Assembly (NCBI GenBank): GCA_003864495.1
Contig: ML133422.1
Location: 1,048,420-1,112,419 of the forward strand
DNA: 64,000 nt
Origin: Nemopilema nomurai
Lineage: Eukaryota; Cnidaria; Scyphozoa; Rhizostomeae; Rhizostomatidae
Reading direction: 5' to 3'
The first letter of the stretch is position 1, and each line of letters begins with the position of its first letter. Below are positions 25,601 through 34,639 of the stretch, piece after piece. The notes under the pieces are model-generated. The model saw only the letters and a list, made by a program, of their open reading frames with translations. It did no database searches and was not told the DNA's origin. A program made the position numbers and the translations under genes.

Positions 25601-28600
25601 CATCAACGGGATCTTCGCTAATTCTGTTGTCAAGTTCCTCGTTGGTCGTTGTTCCATCGCCTTCAAGCAGTTCTGTTGCCACTGTAGAAACACCAAGTTC
25701 GTCTCTGTTTGTGGTTCCATCGCCTTCAAGCAGTTCTGTTGCGACTTCAGAAACACCAAGTTCGTCTCTGTTTGTGGTTCCATCGCCTTCAAGCAGTTCT
25801 GTTGCGACTTCAGAAACACCAAGTTTGTCACTGTTCGTGGCTCAGTCGCCTTCAAGCAGTTCTGTTGCGACTTCAGAAACACCAAGTTCGTCTCTGTTCG
25901 TGGCTCAGTCGCCTTTAAGTAGTTCTGTTGCCACCGTAGAAACATCGAGTTCGTCTCTGTTCGTCGCTCAGTCGCCTCCAAGCAGTGCTGTTGCGACTTC
26001 AGAAACACCAAGTTCGTCTCTGTTCGTGGTTCCATCGCCTTCAAGCAGTTCTGTTGCGACTTCAGAAACATCAAGTTCGTCTCTGTTCGTGGCTCAGTCG
26101 CCTTCAAGCAGTTCTGTTGCGACTTCAGAAACACCAAGTTTGTCACTGTTCGTGGCTCAGTCGCCTTCAAGCAGTTTTGTTGCGACTTCAGAAACACCAA
26201 GTTCGTCTCTGTTCGTGGCTCAGTCGCCTTCAATCAGTTCTGTGGCAACTGTAGAAACATCAAGTTTGTCTCTGTTCGTGGCTCAGTCGCCTTCAAGCAG
26301 TTCTGATGCGACTTTAGAAACACCAAGTTCGTCTCTGTTTGTGGTTCCATCGCCTTCAAGCAGTTCTGATGCGACTTCAGAAACACCAAGTACGTCTCTG
26401 TTCGTGGCTCAGTCGCCTTCAAGCAGTTCTGTTGCCACTGTAGAAACACCAAGTTCGTCTCTGTTCGTGGCTCAGTCGCCTTCAAGCAGTTCTGATGCGA
26501 CTTCAGAAACACCAAGTTCGTCTCTGTTTGTGGTTCCATCGCCTTCAAGCAGTTCTGATGCGACTTCAGAAACACCAAGTTCGTCTCTGTTCGTGGCTCA
26601 GTCGCCTTCAAGCAGTTCTGTTGCCACTGTAGAAACACCAAGTTCGTCTCTGTTCGTGGCTCAGTCGCCTTCAAGCAGTGCTGTTGCGACTTCAGAAACA
26701 CCAAGTTCGTCTCTGTTTGTGGTTCCATCGCCTTCAAGCAGTTCTGATGCGACTTCAGAAACACCAAGTTCGTCTCTGTTCGTGGCTCAGTCGCCTTCAA
26801 GCAGTTCTGTTGCGACTTCAGAAACATCAAGTTTGTCTCTGTTCGTGGCTCAGTCGCCTTCAAGCAGTTCTGTTGCGACTTCAGAAACACCAAGTTCGTC
26901 TCTGTTTGTGGTTCCATCGCCTTCAAGCAGTTCTGATGCGACTTCAGAAACACCAAGTACGTCTCTGTTCGTGGCTCAGTCGCCTTCAAGCAGTTCTGTT
27001 GCCACTGTAGAAACACCAAGTTCGTCTCTGTTCGTGGCTCAGTCGCCTTCAAGCAGTTCTGATGCGACTTCAGAAACACCAAGTTCGTCTCTGTTTGTGG
27101 TTCCATCGCCTTCAAGCAGTTCTGATGCGACTTCAGAAACACCAAGTTCGTCTCTGTTCGTGGCTCAGTCGCCTTCAAGCAGTTCTGTTGCCACTGTAGA
27201 AACACCAAGTTCGTCTCTGTTCGTGGCTCAGTCGCCTTCAAGCAGTGCTGTTGCGACTTCAGAAACACCAAGTTCGTCTCTGTTTGTGGTTCCATCGCCT
27301 TCAAGCAGTTCTGATGCGACTTCAGAAACACCAAGTTCGTCTCTGTTCGTGGCTCAGTCGCCTTCAAGCAGTTCTGTTGCGACTTCAGAAACACCAAGTT
27401 CGTCTCTGTTCATGGCTCAGTCGCCTTCAAGCAGTTCTGTTGCGACTTCAGAAACACCAAGTTCGTCTCTGTTCGTGGCTCAGTCGCCTTCAAGCAGTTC
27501 TGTTGCCACTGTAGAAACATTGAGCTCGTTCTTGGAAGTATCATCTCCGACCTTTGGCCCTTCAACTTTGACTTCAGTCGTTTCATCTCTTTCGTTTGCA
27601 AGCCCTTCGACTTCGCTGTTAGGTAACAAATTTATATTTCCATTTCATTTTTCAAAAAAGTAGACAGGGCATTTTACTTGAGTTACTGGGCATTAGCAGA
27701 TCCATTTTCTATTGCCTAGTCACACCATGAAACCCGTGCCTCGCTTTCGGCCTACTCCTCCTTGATATAATGAGGCTTTTTGATTTTACCCCTTCGCATG
27801 ATTTCAGCTGCAGGTGCATGGTAGAAATCGCAATTGAATTTCATGATAGATTATCAGATTGCATTTAAATTCTCATTTTTCTTTCTGATTTACATTAATT
27901 ATTTAGACTGCAATATATTTTATCACCCTTAGTTGGATTGTTTGCCCTTTTTTCGAAGTTTTGAAACTTTGAAATTTTGCTTCATTCTAACAGAATCGAC
28001 TTCTGTCAGAACGCAGACTCCAACAATTGCACCAACGCCAGGTAATGTTTTGTATTATCTCTGACGCTTGGCTCCAAACCATTCTTGCCCACAGTTTTTT
28101 CTCGCGTATTTGAAGAATTGGCTTGATGTGGCAGAGTGATGTCTTCGATAGTTTCTTGCGGCCTTCAATGAAAGTCAAGACATCTTTCTTTTTGGCTTAT
28201 AAGATACTTCAAACTTCTCGTGTTACTGTTCTTAAAACTAGTTGACCAACATCAATATATTTTTGTCACTCCTTGTTGTTGGAGTTCTTCTATCGTATGT
28301 ACAACTAATTCACAGTGACTCGACAGGCAACTGGCAGTACGTGAAGCTGTATAAGTGTCCAATTCTTTTTAATTGTTGTTTTGCATGAAGTATTTTAATC
28401 ACCCTTTTTTAATTGCACTGAGCGCGCGCTCTTATTATTTTTAATCGCCTATATTCATGACCTTTGAACGTTATACCGAATTACGTTTGGTGTCAAACTG
28501 CTACGTATAACGCCTTGCCCATAACTTGCATCTCCTGTGTTTTGGATGCACTTACCTTATCTTACACCTTTAGCTTACTTTGGTGACTTCACGTTTCCGT

Positions 28601-31600
28601 TTACCTGTGTCTTACATCTTACCTCAGTTTCAAATCTTGAATCCTTCTTGCGTCTTATGCCTATGACGTACATCTTTTGCCTAATATCTATGTCTTTTGT
28701 CTATAACTTGTTTTTCACGGCCTGTTGTTACATCTTACACCTGCTTAAAATCTTGAATCCGTCTCGCGTCTTATGCCTATGTTGTATGTAAAGTATCTGA
28801 GTTATACGCTTTGCGTCTGTATCTATACTGTCTGTCAATCTCTTTTATACATGTTAGTAGACAGACCTTCAGGAACACTTCGTTATACTGTCTCCAATAT
28901 TTCATAATGTGTGGATGATGTCTGCTTCCACAAGATTTTTCAATAAAATATCTATTCTCTAAGCAAGTTTAAGGCGATATTTCATGATTTAGTTGTATTA
29001 TTTAGGAGTTTGCGATGTTAATCCTTGCAAGAACGGAGGCACGTGTCGTAAAGTTAATGGAAAAGCAAAATGCACGTGTCCAAATGGAGTGGCTGGGGCG
29101 TTCTGTGAAAGATGTAAGTCTAGACCAATATCATTTCCCGCAAAATTCCAAACAATGTTTTTCGCAGATACCAACTGGTAATCTAATTTCTTCCTTTTTG
29201 AAAGGTATCCGGCGACTTTGCTAGCTTTAAACATTGTGGTCATTATTAGAAAACTTGTTTTTATCTATGTTATTGGTGTGATTTGTTAGTTATTCTGCTT
29301 GTTAGTTAAGAATTTCTATATTTGCTATACTGGCAAATGCCGCGATATTTATGGGCAAAAAAGTTGTGATAAATTACCACAAGCGTCGTTGTTTTATATA
29401 AGGCATTCCTTGAAAGTTTTATGCTTAAGTGTCATGCAATTTTCAAATAATGCAACTTTTCATTTGTTTCTCTTCATAAAGATCTGGTAGCACTTCAAGG
29501 TAATTTGACGATGCCGAAAGTCTTCCTGAATGGAAAAGATATTGATCTTACATCACAACAGACGAAAAGTGACCTGCAAAACTCGACCTCAGCACTCTAC
29601 CTGGACTTAGTAACATTAATACGACCAGAGGTACTTTTCTCATTATCCAGCAAAGCCGAGCAGTTGTAGACACTTTATACTTTATTTATTGTCAAAGCAC
29701 CTTTCACATAAATTTGTTTATGAAATATTCTTTCAAATCTCCTAAACTATGTTTTGAAGAATGGAAAATATTACTATAAATCATCTAACTAGAAGGCGAA
29801 AGAGGTGTATTTTTGATGTTCTCAAACACCCTTCTTTCAAAAATAACTTTGAACTTTCTCACGTCTAAAATAAGCATGACGATTAAATATTTGCTTGTCA
29901 AAAGGCAAAGCTATAACCTTGGGGAAAAAGTGCAAAAATATTTCGATTAAAAACTGCTTGGAGCACTAGGAAACAACTCTCAGCTGCATCTACATAACAA
30001 ACTGACACTGTTTTGAAGGTTTGGAAAATATTATAGTATCTTGACTGCGGCTCAATTTTTGATCCAAAGGCATTGTTATCTGCTCGCAACATCAACCTCA
30101 ACGAACATAACTTTTCCGTACTGAAATTCTTCATGCAGTTAGCAAGTCACTTTGAAAATTTCATATTTTGATTGGAAATTTTAATTTCAGTTGCTGAAGA
30201 AGTTCAAGGAAGTGGAGCCTACAGTGGTGAATGTAATAATCATCAGATTTAGGTGCGTGATACCCTCCACAGTTTTGATACCTTCTCCTCACTTTCGTTT
30301 TTTCTTATTTTACCCAGACCTCTGCCTACTTCTCTCAGTCTCTACTTTAAACTTTCGCAATTTCTATCTTCTACTCCTTTGCATCCCCATTCTACTCCTA
30401 CTCCACCACAATTCTTAAATTTTCGTCCTCCATCCCTTGCGAACGCCAACATAACGTCACTACCGCTATGACCCTCTCCTGCCACAAATTATATCCAACA
30501 AGACTAAGCACTTGCTAGACTCCCAGCTGGTGTCAGTGTGTGTCGATGCTCAATCAGGTTGTTAAATTCTTTTAAGGACCGGGAGTTTGATAACAGACTT
30601 TGAAGTTACCTTCAACACATCTGTGACGAAAGACTTGCCGAAATTGGAAAGCGCCCTTCATCAGGCAATCAATGGCTCATTGCTTGGTTTGGTCGCTGAA
30701 GTAAAACTGACAGGTATACCTTTGTCTGTTTTTACCACGATTTGCTCTTGTGTCTGTTTATGCCATGATTTTTTCTTTTGCCTGTTTTTGCCATGATTTT
30801 GTCTTGTGTCTGTTTTCGCCACGATTTTGTCTTGGGTCTATTTTTGTCATGATCTGTTTTGTGTCTATCTTTGCCATGACTTTGTCTTTTTTTCTGTTTT
30901 TTCCATTATTTTGTCTTTTGTCTGTTTTGGCCATGATTTTGTATTTTGTCTGTTTTTGCCATGATGTTGTCTTTTGTCTGTTTTTGCCACGATTTTGTCT
31001 TTTGTCTGTTTTTGCCATCATTTTGTCTTTTGTCTATTTTCCCATCATCAGACAGCCTCTTAACTTGCATAGCTGCATAACTATCCATTCGTTTTTTGCA
31101 CAGATTCTCTAGGCAATACGTTTAGAGATTTGAATTTTTCACGGAGTACCAGGTCAAGTCAACACGACTTTTGGCTTACAAAAATCTCTTGGTCTCTTTT
31201 TTCTTTTGCTTCATCGAGTTCCCTTTGTGCACTTTTATGTAAAGTTTTTGTCCCTAATTTTGTTGGTATATTCCAACTACACTCATCTTCTTATTCTTCT
31301 TCTTACTCTTCTCCAAGAATCTATTTGGTGTTTGTTTAACGAGTACACACCTTTTACTGTGTAGTTCTGGTTTCTGTTATCGCCTCACTAACTCTTCATT
31401 TCAGATCTTAATGAATGCGTCACGAAAAACTACTGCAGCTCGAATGCACTTTGTTCCAACACCATGTCATCTTATACATGTTCTTGCAAGGCGAATTACG
31501 AAGGAAATGGATTTGTGTGCACAGAAGTAGAAAAAAGTAAGTTTTCCATTATCTAGATTAGCTGTTACATGGAATAAAAAGCTTTGCTAGTTATCTTAAT

Positions 31601-32401
31601 TGGTATTCACTAGATTGTTTGCATTGAAGCTTGTTTTGCTTTCCACGACGATCAGATTATTTTGTTCTTTTCAGCTTACCAGATCCATGCCATTATCATT
31701 TCCTGCTGCATTTTATTTTTGCTTCTGCTCCTGTTCCTACTTTTACTGCTCGTGAGACGAAGGAGACAGAAAGCAGAACAGCAACCGTAAGTTGATTTTT
31801 TTAATCAGCTGGTTGGTGCATTGCTCATTTGATTTGTTTAGTTGAAAAATTATCAAAACTGTGCAATATGTTTTTGAATTTCGGAGATTGGAATGAAAAG
31901 ATACAATACAGTGTCAAAACATATACTTAAACTCTCCGAATTAAACGGGCAGAATCAACAGGTTTCTGTTGAACATTTCCGTTAATGTCTTTGGCAATCC
32001 AAAGAATCTTACTCTTTTTTATGTCATCTTGAACGTTTGATTGAAGTAATGTTTTCAAAGTTTCCATAGTTTTGCACATGTCTAGAAAATAATTTTTATG
32101 TTATCATGTCATAAAGAAATACACTATTTTGTATCTTTCATTCATATATATTCTCATCATGTCTTGCAGCAATTTTCTAGTTTGTCAATAATAAACGCTG
32201 AACTATTAGTTGTGCTTCTTAGAGAGACGTTCTTTGGAAAATGTTCCTTTTGCTTCAAGGTATGCTGATAGATCTCTGGATATTGTTGCAAGCCGCCTGG
32301 ACCGGACTATGAGAGCCAGGCCATTATCCAACCTGGACACGAAGAAGGAAGATTTCTCAAGGATACCACCAACATATTTTTACTCCACACCCGAGTATTA
32401 A
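1..32401 (+). CDS. Giant EGF/Ser-rich repeat, NIDO-AMOP-VWD-SEA transmembrane mucin-like protein (5' partial)
   Basis: Probable cell-surface or extracellular adhesive/mucin-like glycoprotein. Reconstructed exons: array exon ending at 15393; 15735-15782; 16392-16514; 16741-16863; 18047-18292; 19307-19422; 20013-20321; 20773-21511; 21615-21860; 22365-22697; 23130-23381; 23816-24328; 24632-27622; 27994-28041; 29006-29113; 29482-29630; 30191-30252; 30577-30713; 31405-31536; 31675-31786; 32227-32401 (TAA). All splice phases agree, and from 15735 to the stop the exons give 2,319 codons without interruption. Order: cbEGF array, Ser-rich array, TP-rich linker, 4 cbEGF, NIDO, AMOP, VWD, 2 EGF, 7 cbEGF, Ser-rich, TP linker, EGF, SEA, cbEGF, TM helix, tail of about 60 residues. 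The NIDO-AMOP-VWD-EGF-TM core is that of vertebrate MUC4 and cnidarian mucin-like proteins. The start and signal peptide lie left of the window. The array exon contains frameshifts as sequenced. The last acceptor (GAGAG at 32222-32226) was chosen on phase and is the weakest junction. Confidence 0.8.
10698..15262 (+). repeat. Tandem array of ~70 63-bp Ser-rich units
   Basis: The 63-bp unit encodes 21 residues, SSPTPSSSSVVEVESFSSSL plus D, in the plus-strand frame that reaches the exon donor at 15393. It is mucin/stalk-like, with many O-glycosylation candidates. Units toward the 3' end (14,870-15,262) are more divergent, and some are shortened by loss of the SLDS part. Many units between 10,720 and 14,570 have 1-2 base deletions that break the frame. 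The reverse complement is also open over long stretches (acidic ELLEGVGDESNDELKDSTST-type repeat). I treat it as a shadow, because the plus strand fits the splice phases and matches the second copy of this module at 25.6-27.5 kb. Confidence 0.93.
15263..15782 (+). CDS. End of array exon and 48-nt Thr/Pro linker exon
   Basis: After the last Ser-rich unit the plus frame runs on through unique Ser-rich sequence to a donor at 15393/15394 (CAG|GTATTT), phase 1. The next exon, 15735-15782 (acceptor TTCACAG, donor CAG|GTATGC), is 48 nt and encodes LPSVTPYSPTSTPIP. It has the same length, phase and composition as the 48-nt exon at 27994-28041, which likewise follows a Ser-rich array. This is the main evidence that both arrays belong to duplicated modules of the same gene. 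Confidence 0.7.
16392..18292 (+). CDS. Four cbEGF domains on three exons (part of the giant gene)
   Basis: Exons 16392-16514 and 16741-16863 are each 123 nt, phase 1 at both ends, and encode near-identical cbEGF domains starting DIDECASNAHNC. They differ near the C-terminus (TGDGSNCTG against TGSRTLCTG). Exon 18047-18292 is 246 nt and encodes two cbEGF domains (INECLSFNLHGC, then DIDECSENTHSC). All have DxDEC/DINEC calcium-binding starts and six cysteines. The uniform phase-1 123-nt exon explains how such domains can be added without disturbing the frame. Confidence 0.9.
19307..20321 (+). CDS. NIDO domain exons (part of the giant gene)
   Basis: Exons 19307-19422 and 20013-20321 join in phase 0. 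The first encodes EDRLFIFDQSG and ends EIYKRVY. The second begins ACSNGYFAFERKYC and contains FPAFWHDIDFRDGKGG and then AILLGTWLKGTPYPYYNF. A surface strand, then an SNGYFAF element, then FPAFWHDID is the hallmark layout of the extracellular NIDO domain of nidogen, MUC4 and SUSD2-type proteins. It directly precedes AMOP, as in MUC4. Confidence 0.85.
20773..21511 (+). CDS. AMOP domain exon (part of the giant gene)
   Basis: A 739-nt exon (acceptor TTCTAG, donor ATGG|GTAGGT) starting RVTFQINIATDGRTTH. It holds the AMOP pattern: CYSWYNKQPS, then DCPCLRNQAIFDRRF, CCYDRYWSL, and FQHCCQRSSLCSLYREKRP near the end, followed by CSLYRPP. The cysteine layout and CC pairs match AMOP (adhesion-associated domain in MUC4 and other proteins). 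A 21-nt stretch before the AMOP core continues the NIDO end. Confidence 0.87.
21615..23381 (+). CDS. VWD domain and its C-terminal extension (part of the giant gene)
   Basis: Exons 21615-21860, 22365-22697 and 23130-23381. The first starts TGGDPHITTLDGHTYTFNG, the diagnostic start of a von Willebrand type D domain. The second carries TSGLLGAYNNDKSDDFTRPD, the late VWD motif, and ends FGKL before a split Trp codon. The third holds an AEAICGTTSFQCLFDYV segment, the short Cys-containing piece that follows VWD in MUC4-type proteins. No CGLC-type multimerisation motif is seen, so I infer a structural rather than polymer-forming VWD. Confidence 0.88.
22811..22884 (-). other. tRNA-derived sequence (tRNA pseudogene or SINE head) in an intron
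   Basis: On the minus strand this intronic stretch has an A-box-like segment (TAGCTAAGCGATAGAGC), an anticodon-arm-like hairpin and a B-box-like GAGTTCGAGTCTC with a pairable T-stem. The acceptor stem has at least two mismatches and no clean discriminator, so a functional tRNA is unlikely. It is best read as a tRNA pseudogene or the head of a tRNA-derived SINE inserted in the VWD intron 22698-23129. Confidence 0.5.
23816..24328 (+). CDS. Linker and two EGF-like domains after VWD (part of the giant gene)
   Basis: A 513-nt exon. Its first half is Thr/Ser-rich with N-glycosylation sequons and ends in a beta-rich segment (ITLCYCLNNASC). Two EGF-like domains follow: one ending CKCPSGFSGAFCE and one with CLEDPCFEGVNC then CPDGYTGDGRKC. 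The donor is ATG|GTCTGT, not strong, but chosen because it keeps phase 1 and leads straight into the next cbEGF. Confidence 0.83.
24632..27622 (+). CDS. Second EGF/Ser-rich module on one 2,991-nt exon (part of the giant gene)
   Basis: Seven cbEGF units (24632-25492, exactly 7 x 123 nt). The first is divergent (DFDECVNGTHQCDQIC), and the other six are almost identical to the 10-kb array units. A unique Ser-rich segment follows, then about 30 Ser/Thr-rich 21-residue units (ETPSSSLFVAQSPSSSSVAT type) to about 27521, then a unique Ser-rich end and a donor at 27623. The whole exon is open with no frameshift, in contrast to the upstream array. Unit period (63 bp) and order (EGF, Ser-rich, 48-nt linker exon) equal those of the upstream module. 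Confidence 0.93.
25654..27521 (+). repeat. 63-bp Ser/Thr-rich tandem repeat, ~30 units
   Basis: Period 63 bp. Two main unit types alternate, one with VVPSPSSSS and one with VAQSPSSSS, and with VATS, VATV or DATS variants. Higher-order blocks are repeated too: the order of unit types around 26,320-26,700 recurs around 26,890-27,270, which suggests block duplication by unequal exchange. Confidence 0.93.
27994..29113 (+). CDS. 48-nt TP linker exon and EGF exon (part of the giant gene)
   Basis: Exon 27994-28041 (STSVRTQTPTIAPTP) is a 48-nt phase-1 linker matching the exon at 15735. Exon 29006-29113 is 108 nt, phase 1 at both ends, and encodes a non-calcium EGF domain: CDVNPCKNGGTC, then CTCPNGVAGAFCE. 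The intron between them (28042-29005) has no exon I could support. Confidence 0.82.
29482..30713 (+). CDS. SEA domain exons (part of the giant gene)
   Basis: Exons 29482-29630, 30191-30252 and 30577-30713. Sequence elements: an early strand ending LQGNLTMP, a helix rich in Leu, VVNVIIIRFRTGSLITDF, then FEVTFNTSV and LHQAINGSLLG. Length, the FR.GS turn and the following FEVTFN strand match SEA domains of membrane mucins. The G-S dipeptide sits where SEA autoproteolysis occurs (G/S followed by aliphatic residues). Position close to the membrane agrees with this. Confidence 0.78.
30715..31052. repeat. Imperfect ~30-34-bp intronic minisatellite
   Basis: About ten imperfect copies of TTTGTCTGTTTTTGCCATGA followed by TTTTGTC, in the intron right after the SEA exon. 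Both strands are open by chance, producing low-complexity ORFs that I discount. Confidence 0.88.
31405..32401 (+). CDS. Juxtamembrane cbEGF, transmembrane helix and cytoplasmic tail (end of the giant gene)
   Basis: Exon 31405-31536 encodes a cbEGF (DLNECVTKNYC, then CSCKANYEGNGFVC). Exon 31675-31786 encodes a hydrophobic helix (IIISCCILFLLLLLFLLLLL) followed by the stop-transfer VRRRRQK: a type I membrane protein. The last exon, 32227-32401, encodes a short basic tail ending in PPTYFYSTPEY with three tyrosines. I see no canonical AATAAA close downstream. Confidence 0.83.
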
Positions 32402-34639
32402 ATGTGGCAAAGTTTACTAAGATGACATAAGAAGCTAGTCATATAGCAGTAGAGAAAAACTCAATTGATAATAGTATGCGCTTGCTCGCAATGCTGCGTA
32501 GGATTTTTTGTTTTGTTGTCATTTTACAATAGGATATTTTTCACATTTTCTATCACAAAAATTAGCAAAGTGAGTAAATTCTTTTACAATTTGAAGTATA
32601 ATGTAGAATAGCTCTTGTACAAGTAAGTACCATTTGCCGATACTTTGATTTTCAATTTGATTTTCAAAAAGGTAATATTCCAAATTCATTCCAGCGTTAG
32701 TGATAGCAAGGATGGACTTCGTTAGTAAGCCATGTCGAAGAATGGCCTAAATGTATTGCTGATACCGATACCTCCTGAAAACTTTTTCACCCTTGAATAA
32801 TTTCCCTTTAAATCAATTGCGAGCTACCTTCGACTCGATTGCTTCTTTGAAGCGTTTTTACTTGCTTGTACAAGAATCTTGACGCTTTCTGATACGTTGC
32901 AAAGAAATTGGAAAGAAGTTAAAAAATTTATTTGAAACTTTTAAAGTCGATCTTTACAATTGTTTATATTTAATTCGTTTTTCTACAATTATCATATTGG
33001 AATTTACAAAGTTCCCCATATAACAACATTTTGTAAACAATCAACAGCAACTGGAATTTTTTTCGTTACATTGCCTCTTAACATTATCAATCGGTCTGAG
33101 AATCAGGATTACAATCATAATCAGGTAAAAATATCTTTTTTGGGATAAAGAGGCGAAGTTACATGTCTGAAGTGATTTTCCGATGAAAAAGATTTCCCAA
33201 AGCGTTCCCAAAGTTTTGTTCCCAAAGAGAAGCCTTAAACTTTTAAAAAATAACCACTTTTGGATAAAAATAGTTCGTCCGCATGTCAGCTTGAATCGTA
33301 CACGACATAAACCATTTGGCCTAAAATCTAGCGTGAAGAAATTTGCTGGTTTAAAAGACTTCGTAGCCCATCGCTTAAGGCAGTAATATTGGGAAAATGG
33401 CGATTTCTGTGTAAACAGTGTGTTTTCAATCTTTCAGTTCTAATCAGCCTGGTATTTAAAAGCACCATAAAATACGCCTGAAGTGATTGGGAGTTCGATC
33501 AGCTTTACAGGTTTCTCAAAGAACCCACTTGAAGTCGTGGTCCTGAAGCAAATCTATAACCCAGGAAAAGTTAGGATTTTCAGGTAAGAACTATCAGCTT
33601 GGGCATTAAAAATAGCTCCTATCAGCTTGGGCATTAAAAATAGGACACGCCCGAAATGACTTAATTGATAAAGTTGATTAGGTATAAAAGTTTCTCCGCT
33701 AACACACTTGCAATTTTCCTCACGTAGCAAGGCTATAACCTTGGAAGAACATGCAGTTTCGGGCCTTGGAAGAATTCTGCTGAAACGAGTGTGTAGATGG
33801 AAGATAGAGTCAACAAGCATCCCTAAAGTGTCTAGGAGGTCGATAAAGCTTTTCAAAGTTAATGCTCTGTTCATTTAACACTTGATGTTTATACCCATAA
33901 CTAAGGCTGACCAGACAAATGATTAGTTCAATGTGAAGATTTTCAACAAAAATTCGGCTAAAAACTTCTTGGAAATCAAGTATACAATTTAGTTGCAGCA
34001 GTAAACCACTTTAAAATTAATTGCTGCTTTTGCCATATCCTTTATCACTTATTTTGATGACAACGGGGAAGGGTTAGAATCATGTTATTGGATAAATGAA
34101 TATTTCGCAAAATTGCCTTTTATTGTAGAATTTTCCACAATGATTATTTTTCTGTGCACAAAGGGTGATGTCAAGGCTTGTCCAATGAAAATGTCCATGA
34201 TGGATTAGCAATATTTCCAGAATTGTTAAAAAGTAATCAACAGATCGAAAATGCAATAGAATGGAAACATCATTGATAATAACTAGACAATTTATCATAC
34301 TCTGAACATTTAATTAACAAAAATTATCTACAACATTATGAAAAGAAACAAGATTTTTGAGTGCCAAACTCAGTACAATAGTTGAACCTTTATGGTTCAT
34401 AATTCCTACTGTCGGCCAGTCTGTATTTTACCATGGACATCCCAGATTCAATAAACAAATGATGCTCTTATCCAGTGACACGCTCCAACAAAGAGTACTG
34501 CCATGTCATTTCAAGGGGTAACACTTTGGTAACACTTTGGTAATCATTCCAGAGAATCTTGAAAATGAAAATAGCACCCCGAATTGGTTTTTGAATGAAT
34601 TTCACAATTTAAAGGTTTATTTTATTAAGAGAAAACAGG
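32402..34639. other. Intergenic, convergent gene ends
   Basis: No exon chain, RNA gene or protein similarity recognised. A short direct repeat (CTATCAGCTTGGGCATTAAA, twice) lies at about 33,594 and 33,619. Two ORFs here (33183-33386 plus, 33554-33874 minus) have no recognisable domain or splice context. Confidence 0.5.
34616..34621 (-). terminator. Poly(A) signal of the lipase gene
   Basis: AATAAA on the minus strand about 20 nt beyond the lipase stop codon; a second overlapping copy lies at 34621-34626. Confidence 0.55.

Noticed and set aside
25469..27601. Minus-strand ORFs of the QQNCLKATEPRTETNLVFL type
   Set aside because: Shadow of the Ser/Thr repeat exon, whose plus strand is intact and phase-compatible on both sides.
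30750..31112. Plus and minus ORFs over the intronic minisatellite
   Set aside because: Low-complexity repeats without stops; inside the intron after the SEA exon.
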